A stretch of DNA of 64,000 bases from Tetrastigma voinierianum (lineage: Eukaryota > Streptophyta > Magnoliopsida > Vitales > Vitaceae), in assembly GCA_016808115.1 (NCBI GenBank), contig JAEQBH010004659.1, forward strand, positions 186,001 to 250,000, in the 5' to 3' direction. Shown here one piece after another: positions 1 to 12,894 of this stretch (the first letter of the stretch is position 1; the number at the start of each line of letters is the position of its first letter). The notes below the pieces were generated by a model, which searched no databases, was not told where the DNA came from, and was given only the letters and a program-made list of their open reading frames with translations. The position numbers and the translations under genes are program-made.

Positions 1-1252
1 CTTCAAGTGAGAGGCAAGAAAGAGTAACAGAGCAAGAATTCCCAGCCAGATGAGGACTTTAGATTGATGCCAACTACGATTTAAGGACTTTCCTCCATGA
101 GTGCCCAGCTGTCGAGATCTTAGTGATAGAAGTCCTCCAAGAACAACAATTGCAAGAGGTAAACCTTGCATTTTGCACAATCCCTCTGAGTTCTCCAGCC
201 TGGCCTTATGTTAACAAAGGTGGTCTCCTACTTTGTTCAGAAAGAGCCTCAGCTTTATCCTCATCCAGAGCTGGTTTGTAGCAATCTGAACGAGCATCCA
301 CAGCAACATGTTCGCCAGAGTAGTGATCAACACTCTGCCCTCTTATTTGATCTCTGCAGGAAGATATGAGCTCAACTAGTGCCAAACATCAGGTTCCATA
401 CATCAGCACTACCAAGTACCTTTTTCCTCAAGACTTTTATAAACCTTTGCCCAAGTCGTTAGATTACTAATCTATGTTTTTGCTCATCAGAGAGTGGTGA
501 TGACAGTATGATCCCAAGCAAAAGCTCCTGCGGATACTGAACTTTGAGATAGCAGAAACCTGGTTACGGCCACCAGTGGAATGAAACATCACTGTCATCG
601 TAATTTTCTTGGTGTAGGTTTTGCCAAGGCCACCCATCCCCACGATGGCCACCACCTCTCTTCATCTCTCCCTCTAACAGCGTGCTTTACGGCTTCCACA
701 TCATTTTTCATCCTGATCAGGTTGCTTTCTTCACAGTACTGGGGAATCACCCGCTTCTCTTTCTAAGGTTCGTAGAATAGTAGTGGCCAGTAGAGCTGCT
801 CCCAGCTTCGTAAGCTTCCTCAGACTTCTTGCAGCTGTAACAAATCTTCCCTTTTATTAATCAAGATCTTCTCGAGGCAGAGCAGTTGATCCACTGACAT
901 GCCTATTCAGCCTTATTCACGAGGTAATTTGTCAGGCAAGCCCACACAGACGGGTAAGAAGTTGAGGAACCTGAGATTGTTGAATCTCTGTTGCCGCTTG
1001 TGTTCCAATTAAACATCGAATTCATCGATAACATCTTCAGCATCAAAAGCCGCATCCCTGATCTGATTCACCCACAGCCTGGAACATCTTTGTCGTATCT
1101 ACGCTTTGCATTTGGCATTACCCAGAACTGGCGGATCCACTCCAGCCTGTTACGGAGCCGCCTCACCTGACCTTCAACTAAATCTCCAAATAGCGAGGCT
1201 TGTCAGAACCAATGCAATCAGCTGCCAAAAACGAGATACTCGCTTCCGCCAT
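1..1252 (-). pseudogene. CNL resistance gene copy A, 5' part (CC + NB-ARC), broken
   Basis: Coiled-coil NBS-LRR immune receptor of the RPP13/RPP8-like type; intact members are cytosolic ATP-switch receptors for pathogen effectors. Read on the minus strand. The ATG at 1252 opens a typical CNL N-terminus (MAEASISFLAADCI). Coiled-coil sequence continues to about 800 with several stops and frameshifts. The P-loop GMGGLGKT lies at about 619-652, and GLPLA at 151-165. The window edge falls just before the RNBS-D block, so the ARC2 and LRR parts are outside. It aligns with copy B (37731-38830) at high identity but retains the P-loop that B lacks. Copy A is the only copy here with a recognisable full coiled coil. 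Many differences from B are 1-3 base indels, so true decay and assembly error cannot be separated. Family assignment is firm; pseudogene status is likely. Confidence 0.85.
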
Positions 1253-1985
1253 TGTTAGAGAGTACTTTTCTTCCTCCTCCTGTAGAGGAGCATGAAGGGG
1301 TTCTGCACCGTAATAGTGCTAGAACATCCGCTAAATTATTCTGGGCACCCGTGCCAAAGCTAGGCGCCCCACCCTCCACCACCCAGAAAAAGTAAAAAAA
1401 ACACTCACCCATCCTCAGCCCCATTTTTTTTATTTATAACTCTTTATCAATAAATTTTATTAAATTTAATTTTGATATACTAAAATAAATTAATTTTTAA
1501 CATAAAAATATATTTATTGATAATAATTAATAATCTAAGAAATAAATATAAAATTAACTTTCTCAAGATATTTATATAGATAGTTTTTTTTTTCATAATT
1601 AATAAAATTTAATAAATATTTAATAAAATTAGTTATTTTCAAAGAATAATTAACGTTTATAACAAATATCCAGTACTTTTTTTTAAGCCTTTTCTTTTTT
1701 AGGGAACAATGCTTACGTCTAAAGAAGCAAGGATAAGATTCTGTTGGGAACTAAGAAAAGCAGAAATAAAGCCATGTTCCAACTTTTTATTTTTATCTTA
1801 AATAGTGTGGTTACTATTCTATCCCCTACATATTTGTAATAATAAGGAATTAATAAATTATTTTTCTTACATTGATATTTTTACATGAAAATAATTGAAT
1901 GACTAAATTATTTTTGTTTATTCTTCTTTATTTTATTTGTTCCGCTGCTTATTTTAAGAAGATAACTAAACTCAGAAGCCATTAA
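1253..1985. other. AT-rich stretch upstream of CNL copy A
   Basis: This stretch contains runs of A/T and no coding signal on either strand. It would hold the promoter of copy A (minus strand) if that gene is expressed. If the copia 5' LTR is longer than the part I can pair with the 3' LTR, its start would also be here. Confidence 0.5.
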
Positions 1986-2445
1986 TGTCATTAATCGGGA
2001 ATTAAACAATTTTAAGATCGTCTACTGCTCTAAGTGCCATCAGGCTTTTAATAAAATCATATGGGCCTACTTAAAGGTGGGCTTCCAGTTCAGGTCTCAG
2101 CCTTCAGTTACAGTAGAGGTATTCATTTAACTCTGACAAGAAAGTTCTCTGTTCCTCCCAAACCCTGCCGATATATTTCTACTTCATATATTATTTTCTT
2201 ATACAAGTTTTCAGTAGTGTGATTGTAATCTCATAAAGCCAAGCTAGTGGTCGTTTGGGAGAAGACTTAGACTCAAAGACTGTCTTCTTTGCACTTCTTC
2301 CATCAGTTCCGCATCAACAAAAAATAGTATATCACGGATTCCAAAGGCATGAATTTCACAAAGGTTTTCAATAAACGATGCTCGTGTTCTCCATATGACC
2401 TAGGTTGTTAGAAATTCGTGATTCATGCAGAAAATGTGAGCCTTA
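1986..2445 (+). repeat. copia 5' LTR (or its conserved part)
   Basis: Matches 8271-8713 in blocks: the GGAATTAAA region, AATCATATGGGC, CCTCCCAAACCCT, the TGGGAGAAGA block and the AAACGA(T/C)GCT block. Starts with TGTC at 1986. The match fades near 2445. Confidence 0.65.
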
Positions 2446-3700
2446 ACTATGGATTAGAACTCAAAACATTTTGATTTCGAGAAATTCTTTTTTGTTTATG
2501 AAAATCTGACATTCTGTCCAATTTTGTTTTTTTCTATACATCCAGTTCAAATATTTTACATACCAATCTTCACCGAGACGATCACAACGGTGGGTGGCAC
2601 GCCGCCGAACCGCCGCGACGCCGCTCACGCTGCGCCACGCGCTTCCACGCCGCCAGACCCGACGCGCCGCGCATGACGCCGCCGCACCGTTAACGTCGCC
2701 GACGCCATTCCACGCCAAGATGACTCCGCCAAAGAATCACTTTGGCCAAACCGGATCTGCCCGATCCGTTTGTTGACCCGTTCCGCTAGTGGACGCCACG
2801 CGGGCCGCTGACGCGTGGTCGCCGACGCGTCGATGACGCCGCCCGATCGACCAGACTGGCCCGGTATCGACCACCGGCCAATCATTAAACCCGCCAATCG
2901 CCAATCGATCTCACCCGCCAACGGTCAACCGTTTTCGGTCAAACCTAACTTGATAATCCACAACTCCGGTCAACGGTCAAACCCACCCGGCCAACGGTCG
3001 TGATGACCGCCAAAACCCGACCGGCCAACACAACCTGCACTGCTGCACGCTGCCACACGCCATTGCCACACGCGCGAACCTCGTGGCGCTGTGGAGGGCG
3101 CGTGTGGGGAGGGTATTTCGTAATTCTTGGTACTGCAGATTGTCATCAAATTATCTAATGTGTGTATATAATTTAGTATGTTCAAGGCTTTCTTACGTGA
3201 TATGAAATGATAGAACCCTACGACGCCATCGATAGGGTTTTACTTTAGCTCGTATTTCATGGTTTTAAATACATAAGGTAACTAACATGAATACCACCGC
3301 ATAAGGGTCAAGTTCTAAATTAATTGACTATTAATGAATTGAACAAATATGAATTGGCATAATATATATATATCAATGTGATACATAAAGTTTATAATCC
3401 TGGTAGTGAGTGATTTTAAGAATTAATAATAAGGACCGCCAAAGTGGTACATTGATTTAGTTTGAGAAAGATCAACTTTATATTGGGGTGGGATGTCTCT
3501 TGTTTTAATGTATGGTCATACTCCCCAAAGGAGTGTGATCTTGCAGTTGTTCTGGAGGGCATGATGATGGAAGTAAATGAGAAATGATCGATTTTAGTGG
3601 GTTCATACAATTCAAAGGATTTAATTAAGCGATTGTAATATGCTCTATGGCTCATGAGAATGCACAATGCATGTCATATTTCCTCGCCTGAAGGTGATTA
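2446..3700 (+). other. copia untranslated leader, GC-rich, with GGTCAA repeats
   Basis: This is the interval between the 5' LTR and recognisable gag. From about 2580 to 3110 it is sharply GC-rich (GCCGCCGAC-type repeats). From about 2845 to 3040 it carries repeated GGTCAACGGTCAA / CCGGCCAACGGTC motifs. The short open frames here on both strands are composition-driven and match no protein family I recognise. Base composition contrasts strongly with the AT-rich flanks. Confidence 0.5.
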
Positions 3701-4560
3701 CAGGATGATGTATAATTTCAGAGTATTCACATGACGCTGATTGTGACAGGTTATTTTCAAATAATTCTTTTTCGTGGAGCTGTAATTCCATTTCAATTGA
3801 GATCCCATCGATTGAATTTCAAGAAATGGAAAGAGGATTTTCACTTGAATGGAGTCAAGATGTTCATAGAGCGCTTTACAATGGATAAGCCGCGATATCA
3901 CATCCTAGTACCGGTCGAGAAAATCGAATGTTACCTGGAGGATGGCTAGAGATTTTTATTGTCGACAATGAAGAAATCCATACAAGAACACTTGAAAAGT
4001 GGTTTACCAAAGAGACTGCATCGCTGGTGAAATGATGGCAAATTTATGAGGCCAGAAATCGAGTTTCGCCCACGTCGTAGGTTGGAACACTTCTCCAAAG
4101 CCTTCAACATGAAGGCGATGGTACAGTCAGTTGTAGATTATGTCTCGATGGTGGACCTCGAAGGCAAACTCCAAGCTCTTAACGTTACCATTCCCGATGC
4201 TTGCATTCAGGTATCAAGCCCCGAACACCTTCCACCTCACATTTTGGATTATAAAGACAATCCATACTTAAGACGAGACTTGTCATGCACGACTTACCCG
4301 TAAGGGCGGGGTCAAGAAGAGAAACCAAGAAGGAGAAAGAGTATGTGGCCTTATATGCCGCTGGGGGGTCTCATAAGAGAAAGAATAAGAAGTTCAAAAG
4401 TCGAACTCAAAGCGCTTAAGAAACAATGGGTCAATCTGACAATATAGGTCCAAAGAAGACATTTGAAAAAGGATGGTAGATCACGCTTTTGTAAGAAGAA
4501 AGGTCACATGAAGAAGGATCAGACAAAATTTAAAGCTTGGATGTCTGCTGCAATAAGGTG
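3700..4560 (+). pseudogene. copia gag remnant with zinc knuckle
   Basis: Structural nucleocapsid polyprotein of a Ty1/copia element. The part at about 4100-4300 follows the gag helix pattern (YVSMVDLEGKLQALNV, then a degenerate LPPH block). A Lys/Arg-rich linker (KRKNKKFKSR) lies at about 4375-4410, and a CCHC-type knuckle remnant (RFCKKKGHMKKDQ) at about 4484-4522, where the last Cys has become Gln. At least three frameshifts are needed to read it through. Confidence 0.65.
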
Positions 4561-4589
4561 TAATGATTCTTTACTGGTTTGTTTGTAAC

Positions 4590-7500
4590 TACCTATTCAA
4601 GCACCATCCAGCTTCTGTGGCTTGATAAAGGAGCAACTTAATCATGTTGCATTTTTAATGCCATAATGTGACTATAAACCGGAGAAAGCCAAACAAGCGA
4701 TGAATCAAAGCTCACCGTAAACAACGAGAAGGTCAAGTCATATTCGTGGGAGTATGTAATCTTAGTTTTAGATTCTCCGTTTTAAGCTGATGTTAAAGAT
4801 ACATTTTATGTACCTTCTTTGTAAAGGAATTTAGTTTCAATATCATGTTTCGATTCATATGATATTCTTTGAAATTAAGAGCAATATTATTTCAATATTT
4901 CTAATTTAAATAAGGTCAAGTACCGCCATATGTCCAACGTGATTATATGTGATTAAGTTTATCTCTCCCCATGACATATAATAGTACGTGGGCTTTATAC
5001 AAATAAAAGGTTGTTTCAAAAAGACCACTACCTAAGGATGAGCCTTATGACATAAGATAACGATTCGCTATGTTTCTCCTAAGGATAGAGTGTAAAGGCT
5101 AATAAAGCACTAATATCCTACCCAAGCCTTAAAAACGACTCTAGAGATATGCGTAGACTGTCAGAGGGGTAAATGACCAAGATAAGAAGAGAAAATCTAA
5201 ATCAGAGTTCCGACTTGTTGGAAGTCATTCATACCGTATATAAGTGGGATCTTATACTAACTCCTGCGTAGAAATTTTTATTTCATCACATTTATCGATG
5301 ACTATTCTCGATATGGTTATTTGTACTTGATTAAAGAAAAGTCCTAGCCCTTGAAAATTCAAGATTTTTTTGACTGCCGGTAAAACAATTTGGGAAAAGT
5401 CATAGCGTTGTTAGATCCGACCGAGGTGGAGAGTATTATGGCAAAGCATGGCGATGCCGATGCCTTAAGGGGCCATTCGCCAAATACTTAGAGGACTCGA
5501 TGGTGGCACAGCCTTTACTATGCCCGGGAGTCCTCGAAAGCAAACAGATAGCCGAAGGCTAATCGCACTCTTAAGTAAATGGTAAGGAGTATGATAAGCA
5601 GACAAATTTCAACTAAGCCATGATGAAGCTTTGAAACAAATTCAGACATTTTGAATCGTGTACTCACGTAAAGTCGCTCCATTGACTCCTTTTGAGCATG
5701 GATCGGGCGAAAGCCTAGCTTAAACCATCTTAAGGTTTGGGATGTCCTCACAGAAGTAGTTATATAATCCAACATTAAGTAAATGTGACTTAACCACTAT
5801 GCTAAGCATTCAGATCTCATCTTAACATTTAAGGGATACTCCGCCTATAATCCCAAAGGAGGCACAAGAATCATGGAATCAACGCATGCCCAAGTTTTCG
5901 AGTTTGATGTGGCCGGTTATAGCAGCCGTCACTGCACTATCGAGGATGATAGTACGTGAGTAATGTGGTGACCAGATCTCCTCCCATACAAATAATCGTA
6001 AACCCCACACATCATATCAACCTGGCTGAGACTCCTGGATCCCGTTGTCAGACAGCCTCCCAATGAAGTTCATCAAGGCTCAGTGTGATGCGGCTGGCTA
6101 CTACTCCGGGGCAGAAGGAGATCCACTAGGAGAGATGCATCACTATACCACCGACTATTTAGTCTTATATAGAGAGCAAGACTACGATATCGCTCTGGAC
6201 TCCTCGCCTCGTAACAGCTGGGTTAGATGCAAATGAAAGAGATGAAATTCAATCTACGAGGCACATAAATCTTGGTTGGGAACTTATCGAATTACTCCGA
6301 GGGTCATGACCATTACGCAAATGGTGTATAAGACTAAAAAGGACCATAATGGAAAGATTGAGAAGTTTAAAGCCGTAATTTAGCCAAAGGTTGCCTCACT
6401 CGCAGGTTTAGTGAGACTACGGCAACTTTTTTCTCCGGGGCCTCTTCTAAAGATTCTTCAGAGGATCATGGCATTAGTTGCTCATTTTGATATGGAGTTA
6501 CACCGTATGGATGTTAAAACCCAGCCTTCAATGGAGACCTTAATGAAGAAGTCTATATGATGCAACCCGGTTGGCCTCAGGGCAAATGATTCAGTAAACC
6601 TTCGTATGTAGACCTAAAAAGTCTATTTATGGTCTCAAGCAAGCTTCTAGACAATGGTACTTGAAGTTTCATAAGTCATATTTCATATGAGCCATGGAGA
6701 ATGCAGATCAACACAATTAACATGGGAGAAAACTATTTCCATTTCACTTTATGATTATATTTGTTTGCACAAGAACATCTGTTCGTCAGATGATAAAAGA
6801 TACGTCAACAATCTTTGATATAGTTGGTTCATATGTCTTTCAATTCTAACAAAACCAGATTCATAGGATCGTTTTTACTATTGGCTATCCAGAGAAGGTA
6901 TATGTTTTGATCTGTTTGAAGCTGTCCATACTATAATAAGAATCGCCCATCCCAAGCATGGTCGTTCATCATCTTCATTCACATAAAAACAAATGAAGAA
7001 TATAAATTTCACGTTACGGCATCGAGGTTGCAAATGCCACGTCGCATCGAACGATAGCGCCATCTTGAACGCGACTTCAGCGAGAACGTCAAAACCGCGA
7101 CACGATCATCGTCGTCGCGCAGCGCGATAGTGATTCCAGCATATAAAAGATTCGGTACGCGATTTTACAAACGATGTTCAGATCCGCGCACCAAGGTCGC
7201 GTGGTCGCATCTCGGACTCTATCGCCGCCGATGAAAGAAGTCAACAACTCCGGTTATATCTTTTTAAGTTAGCGTGAGGTGCAAAGATCATCATGGAAAA
7301 GTGAAACAAAATTAATCGTGATCCTACCATGCCGAGTTTGTAGCATGCTTTCAAAGAACTACTCAAGCAATTTGGTTCAAACCTAATTCAAGGAGTTAAC
7401 TGCGTGGTTTTGATTTTGTGGATAGGCCCATATTAGCTAGAGCCTCTGACAAGACCTAAGGTTTGCTTATTAACAACAACAAGAGGTCTCAAGGGTCTAA

Positions 7501-7690
7501 AACACATGGAGGTCAAGCACCAATTCTCATAAAGGTGGTGCTTCAAAAAACTGCTGACACAGAAATGAGCACATATCAACGGATGATATGATTGGGCAGA
7601 TTCGCTTAACTAAAGGCCTTCGCCTCGTGTATTTGAACGATATGTCATTAACATTTCGCTTGGGGAGTATCATGGGATACCGTGAATTGT
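4590..7690 (+). pseudogene. copia pol remnant (PR-INT-RT-RNH)
   Basis: Reading several frames: a protease active-site relic (LDKGAT for LDSGAT) at about 4620; the integrase core block FITFIDDYSRYGYLYL at about 5281-5335; an RT block where MDVKT is followed by NGDLNEEVYMMQP at about 6507-6570; the conserved copia RT block KSIYGLKQASRQWYLKF at about 6618-6670; an RNase H relic (EFVACF) near 7335; and the terminal ISTDDMI...LTKGL block at about 7573-7620. The domain order proves copia. Numerous stops, for example in the integrase, make it non-functional. Confidence 0.8.
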
Positions 7691-8270
7691 GTGGGAGCTA
7701 TTAAGTTTTATGTTGCTCTAATAAAGTTGAATTCAATTTCATTACATTTTTGTATTAATTGAATACTGACAACTCTTTACATTCAATAGCGATTTCCGAA
7801 CAGTTTATCGAGTCGAGTACATATAATCGTTGAAAATATCACATTGTAAACTCTGAATAAAGGCTATGGGGCATTCTCTTACTTTCAGCCTCACAGCATA
7901 TTTGCTACACACAAGAGTTACCTATCAAGGGTGACATACATATGCCCATTGTTTGAACCATACCCGATATTCTCCGTGACACACTAGGCTCAGACACTTG
8001 GCGAGAGAGCACTCGACCAACAAAACTGGATAACACACAAGATCACTCATTACTTTGCGTATTGTCCATTTGGGCACACTACCATATTTAATCCATATCG
8101 TTGAAGTTGAAAGCACTGACCATGGAAGGGGCTGCGGAGTACATGCACTACCGCCATGATTCAGTTGTTCGAGCATTTTATGGATCGGATTGACTATTAA
8201 GAATAAATCTCTGTAATTCAATATAAAGAAAGGCATACGCTTGTTTCAATTAATATCGCCTGTTTGAGAA

Positions 8271-8713
8271 TGTCTATTGGCTGGGTTTACACTGGAATTA
8301 AAATCGAATTAAGATTGGCTCCACTCAAGTGAGGTTATCAGCTTCTTAATAAATCATATGGGCTGGCTACAGTGGGTCGAGTTCGTCCCGGCCCTATGAG
8401 GGCCCGTGGTCTAACTCTATTTAAGGAGCCTCAAGTCCCTCCCAAACCCTAAGGATACATTTCTATCACATACTGCTATTTCTCTCATACTTGCTCGAGA
8501 AAAGGATCTGCACTTACAGCTTCGCTCAAAGGGTCGCTTGGGAGAAGATCTTGAGATTTGAGATCTGCCCTCTTTGCGTACCTTCATCATTCCGTGATCA
8601 ACAAAGAGCAGACACACTGACTCCAAAATGTGACGTAATTACAAACAAGCTCCATTAAACGACGCTTCGCTGCCTCCACCCGCGATTCAGCCGCTGTAAA
8701 CTGTGATCCCACA
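8271..8713 (+). repeat. copia 3' LTR (or its conserved part)
   Basis: Partner of 1986-2445. It contains a possible TATA-like TCTATTTAAGG at about 8415-8425, which in an LTR would be the promoter. The end is set where similarity stops, before the A-run at 8714. The 570 bases between pol and this block (7700-8270) hold no recognisable coding sequence. Confidence 0.65.
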
Positions 8714-9639
8714 AAAAAAAAAAAACTTCAATACATCTATAATCAACAAAACTAATTAATCAATTGTGAATATTGTTTATATATTAAAATGAGTTATTTT
8801 CGACTACAAAAATGTGGATATTATTGGTTTAAAAAGGAAGATTATAATATTGTAATGGCTAGAAGACATTCCATTTTTTATTTTTATTTTTGTGTTTTTG
8901 GAAATCATTTACCTGCATTAATGTATGGAATTGTGTTTTTCTTTCATTTTGTAAGAAAGAAAATTATAGAGGTGGGAAAAAGGGGGAAAAGAAAAATGTG
9001 TAAATAAAATTCTTTTCCAGCGTAGTACAAAAAGAAGTGTGAAAGGTGGAAGGAAAGAAGATGTACTTTACCACTTTGTAATAAAGGGGGAATTATGTTT
9101 TTACGCAGGTAGTGAAAATAATTTGAAAATTGAGATTGAAAGAAGCTTGGAATAGGTGGATGGTAATCAATCCCTAAATTGGTGCTAAAAAAGGGAAGAA
9201 TTATAGTAAACTCGAGCTTATATAATTTAGAGTTTTTAATCCTTATATCTGGATTCTTATCATTTTTTTCGGAAATAGCTCCATAAAAAGATAAAAATAT
9301 TTTGATCAAATGATCAGTGCTCGAACTTATATAAACCTCAGCTTTTTCAGCAAACCCACTAAAACAATAAAGTTCCCATAATATCCTTCTTGAAAATTGG
9401 AAATCTTATTCTTATTTCCTTTCTCCTCTTTCTTTCTTTTTTTTTTCTTTCATTTGTCTAGGATCACCCCTCCCTCTCTTATTTCTAGGAATGCCAATGG
9501 TTGGATTTGGATAGTATTTAGATTCCTCATTCCTATCTTCATTTATTATTTATGTCTCATCTTCATCGGATTTAGATTTTTTTGTCATCATCCCATATGG
9601 TTTACGCCCAAATGTAGCTTCTAGTCAATTGACCTGATT
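8714..9639. other. AT-rich intergenic stretch
   Basis: Poly-A and poly-T/CT-rich runs (for example 9415-9450). The open frames are low-complexity Phe/Leu/Ile-rich and match nothing. I see no gene here. Confidence 0.5.
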
Positions 9640-10389
9640 TTTATTCTGCCTTAAATTTTATAACCCAACATTCCAAAAGCCATAAAGCTAGCTAACCTAC
9701 GCTCAACCCATATTACCAATTCTAACAAAAACTTTTAAAGTGTCTTTTTTAAAAAACACCTCCCAAGTGCTTTTCAAAAAAAAAAAAACACTTGATGTGT
9801 TTTTTCAAAGTTTCAAAAACCTTTTTCAAAATATTATCTTACATCTTTTTTTCTATTAAAAGCATTTTAGACCTAAAAACACTTTTAAAAACCAATGCCA
9901 TACTGGCCCTTAATGTGTTTGAGTGTTAAATAGGTCATTTTATTAAGATTTCGTCAATGATATTGGCATGGTTATTTCCAAGTCGATTAATCTACTCAAT
10001 ACAAGCATTTGAGGTTAGTGAAAAATTTAGAAAAAAATGTCAACATCAAATAAAATTGGATATTAGGAACAACTCCTTGTTAAGAGCAGGAACAGAAAAT
10101 TGTTAAGAAATATTAAGAGCGGATTAAATTGAAGATCTTACCTGATTTTAAGATTAGAGATTGATTATGCCCTCTTCGTTGCACCTTTCCAACCACTTTT
10201 CACTCTTTCTGCAAAGCATAAAACACGATTTAATTATTCATCAGAATATTTATTATTAATTTTTTACTTTCTTATTTTTCAAAAGATAAACAAGGGGTGA
10301 ACTAGAAATATATCTATTAACTAGTTGAAATATGTTTTTGAAAGCCCAGTTGTCATTTGACTTTTCAAAACCATGGATTCTGGGTTAAA

Positions 10390-10640
10390 GGGCTTGTTTG
10401 TTTACAGTTTTTAAAAATAAGTTTTTGGTGCTCTGTAAAATAATGGTAACTAGGAAAACTATTTGATTTTCAGTTTTTTTTTTTTTTTTTTTTGTGTCTT
10501 AATAACACAAAGAACAAAAAAAGAAAAAGCACTAAATTCAAATGACAAAAAGAGTTTTCAGAAAATCAAAATAATGTTTCTTGTGTTTCAAAAGCTATTC
10601 TCAAGAACTATTTAAAAAAACAAAGAACCAAAACAAGCCT
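10390..10640. mobile_element. MITE-like foldback element
   Basis: The ends are inverted repeats: GGGCTTGTTTGTTT at the left, and CCAAAACAAGCC at the right, which reverse-complements to GGCTTGTTTTGG. The interior alternates TTTTAAAAA and AAGAACAAAAAA runs. Related copies lie at 26950-27336 and, more decayed, near 42120-42330. It has no coding capacity. I could not define a target duplication. Confidence 0.55.
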
Positions 10641-10747
10641 GTAAATTTTTCTAATGGGATGGATCTTAAAATTTGAAAAAGAAAAAGTAACTTTCTGCAA
10701 CAAAAGAAATTGTTTGTGTGGAGAATATAACTAATTTATTCTCATCG

Positions 10748-10748
<1 letters not shown>

Positions 10749-10807
<59 letters not shown>
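10749..10807. repeat. (AT)n microsatellite, copy 1
   Basis: About 29 AT units. The duplicate at 42427-42512 is longer, about 43 units with a TG interruption, so the two copies have diverged in length since duplication. Confidence 0.95.
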
Positions 10808-10812
<5 letters not shown>

Positions 10813-12894
10813 CATGAAAATATAAAGATATGATAAATGAGTTCAAAATAATATACAATGCAAGTCACCCGCATTCCCTGTTCGCTGAAACCAAATGCTC
10901 AACTTTCTTATAATCTACAAAGATGAAAGCCATCTCTTTGGGTTTTTTCTTCCTAAAATCACAAGATAATTTCGAACTGTTGTGCTCCAAGGAAGAATGA
11001 GAAGATGAATGGCTTTCACAATCAAGGATTAAGGAGAGATCTCTTCATTTAAAAGGGGAAACATTCTTCCTCTTCTGATTCTTTTCTTTAATAGCCAAAA
11101 ATAGAGGTTCCTTTTCTTTTACTCTCAAACCCAAGCAAAGGATGAGTACCTCTATTCTTTTTCTTTTCTTCAAACACCCAAACTTTATTCCAAAGTTTCC
11201 TATATTATTTATGCCTGAAGAATTACACAATTTGTCACAAGTTTATCATAGCCATCTATTTATGATTTTTTGAAAATATAAAAATCTATGTTAAATTACT
11301 CGCATCTTACAGTTTGTAATGACTAATGAGTCCTGTGTGGATCTCCCAAAAGTTCTGGCGGTCCAAGGCTCTTGAGCCCAACCTCCTTGATGTGTTAAAG
11401 TCTTGCCTCGAGTCTGCTTTTTAAAAGGATCGGGCTATAAGCTTCATTTTATGTTTCGGCAGTATGGGTCTAGACTCGCCCCCTATCTTTATGTTATTTT
11501 TTTTTGAAATAGACAAGATTTTAAAAATACATATATATAATGTACTTCTATTTATAATATATATTTAATTAAAAGTTTATAATATAAGTTAAATAAAGGT
11601 GCAACTTATTTGTTGCATTAAATATTAAGGTAGAGGAAACTATCAAACATGCAAGTGAGATGATTGCAGATCTCCAGTTTAACTCAAGGGTTTCAAGCTT
11701 GAGCCTAAAACTAGTTTACGTATGCAGAGAGCTCATCTTTTCTTGCCTCCCGACTCTTTCAGATGAGAATTAGTCTAGGTGTAATATGACTTAAAAGCGC
11801 ATTTCGTGTGGACATGGACTCATTCAGAGACCTCACATTCCGATAAAAAAAAAAATTAAAGCTGTATGAGCCCAAGTAAAAATATTGGTTTTAATACTTG
11901 ACTCCGCCAAGTAGTAGGCATATACGAGCCTAGTGACTAGAGAGTGAATGACCCGACTTTTGAAGGGCTAGGCTGAAAATTTAAGGGTTCTCGACTCCAA
12001 ATAAGTCCGTATTCATTGCTCGCCAGTTAGCACGATTGACCTAATTCTTTTTAAAATTTTAAATGATTAATATAGACACAATTTTTAAAATGCTCCGGAT
12101 ATATCTATGATAGTAACAATGGATACGATATCGTGGACCGATAATCTTATCACATTACATCATTTTTATTGTTTTCATATTCATCATTTAAAATCTTCAA
12201 AAAATAAATAATTAGTAAAATTATAATATTTTATAAATTACTATTACTTGATAAGATAAAGTATTAATATACTTTTAATTATAAATTATTAACAAATATA
12301 CTTATAATAATAACAATAATTTATTTTTAATGGATAAATTCTAATAATATATATTTAAAATTTTAATATTAGGAATTATTTTCATGATAATTTTAAAAGA
12401 TAATATTATTTGATTTTTTTTAAATAAAACTCTAATTATAATAATAATTTATTTTTAAAGGCTAAATTTCAATAATATATTTTTAAATTTTAATATTATA
12501 ATTATTTTCATTCGATGATAATTTTTCAAATTATTTTCATTCAGTGATAATTTTTCAAAAGATTTTCAAAAGATAAGTATTGTCTTATCAATTTTTAATA
12601 TTGTTTTGAGAAAAGAAAAATAATTTAAACCTTTTTAGAGTATTTTTATGAATCTTATATAATTTTTGTTTTATGATATTTATGTAAAAATATTCATCAA
12701 TATATGTCCGAATGATCCATATATCCCTCAAGTGACCAATATATCCAAACCGATATTTCAAATCTTGAATATAGAATCAGTACCTTTAGCACTCTTCTCG
12801 ATTGATGAATCTAGATTTTCTCTTCTTCTCTTAATTATGGTGTTGGTTGCGGTAAGGACTAAGAGAAAGAAAAGGGAAAAAAAAAAAAGGGGAG

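Larger units (their letters stand above)
1986..8713 (+). mobile_element. Ty1/copia LTR retrotransposon, decayed full-length copy
   Basis: Two related terminal blocks (about 1986-2445 and 8271-8713) flank gag, protease, integrase, RT and RNase H in the copia order (integrase before RT) on the plus strand. All reading frames are interrupted by stops and indels, so the element cannot act on its own. The LTRs differ from one another extensively, which suggests an old insertion. Boundaries are approximate: a purine-rich GTGTGGGAG at about 7690 could instead be the polypurine tract. In that case the 3' LTR would begin near 7697 and the 5' LTR would have lost its first 570 bases. No target duplication could be fixed. 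Confidence 0.8.

Noticed and set aside
2461..3003. Several overlapping open frames on both strands, Arg/Ala-rich
   Set aside because: They follow from the GC-rich, stop-poor composition of the copia leader. Overlapping frames on both strands and no family motif.
7925..8236. Minus-strand open frame of about 100 codons in the copia 3' region
   Set aside because: Antisense to the element, no motifs, and composition like the surrounding non-coding sequence.
1986..8713. Endogenous pararetrovirus
   Set aside because: Integrase-before-RT order, LTRs and the terminal LTKGL block show a copia retrotransposon; no movement or coat protein pattern is seen anywhere in the window.
8789..9309. Phe/Lys/Ile-rich frames on both strands
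   Set aside because: AT-rich low-complexity sequence; no homology or gene structure.
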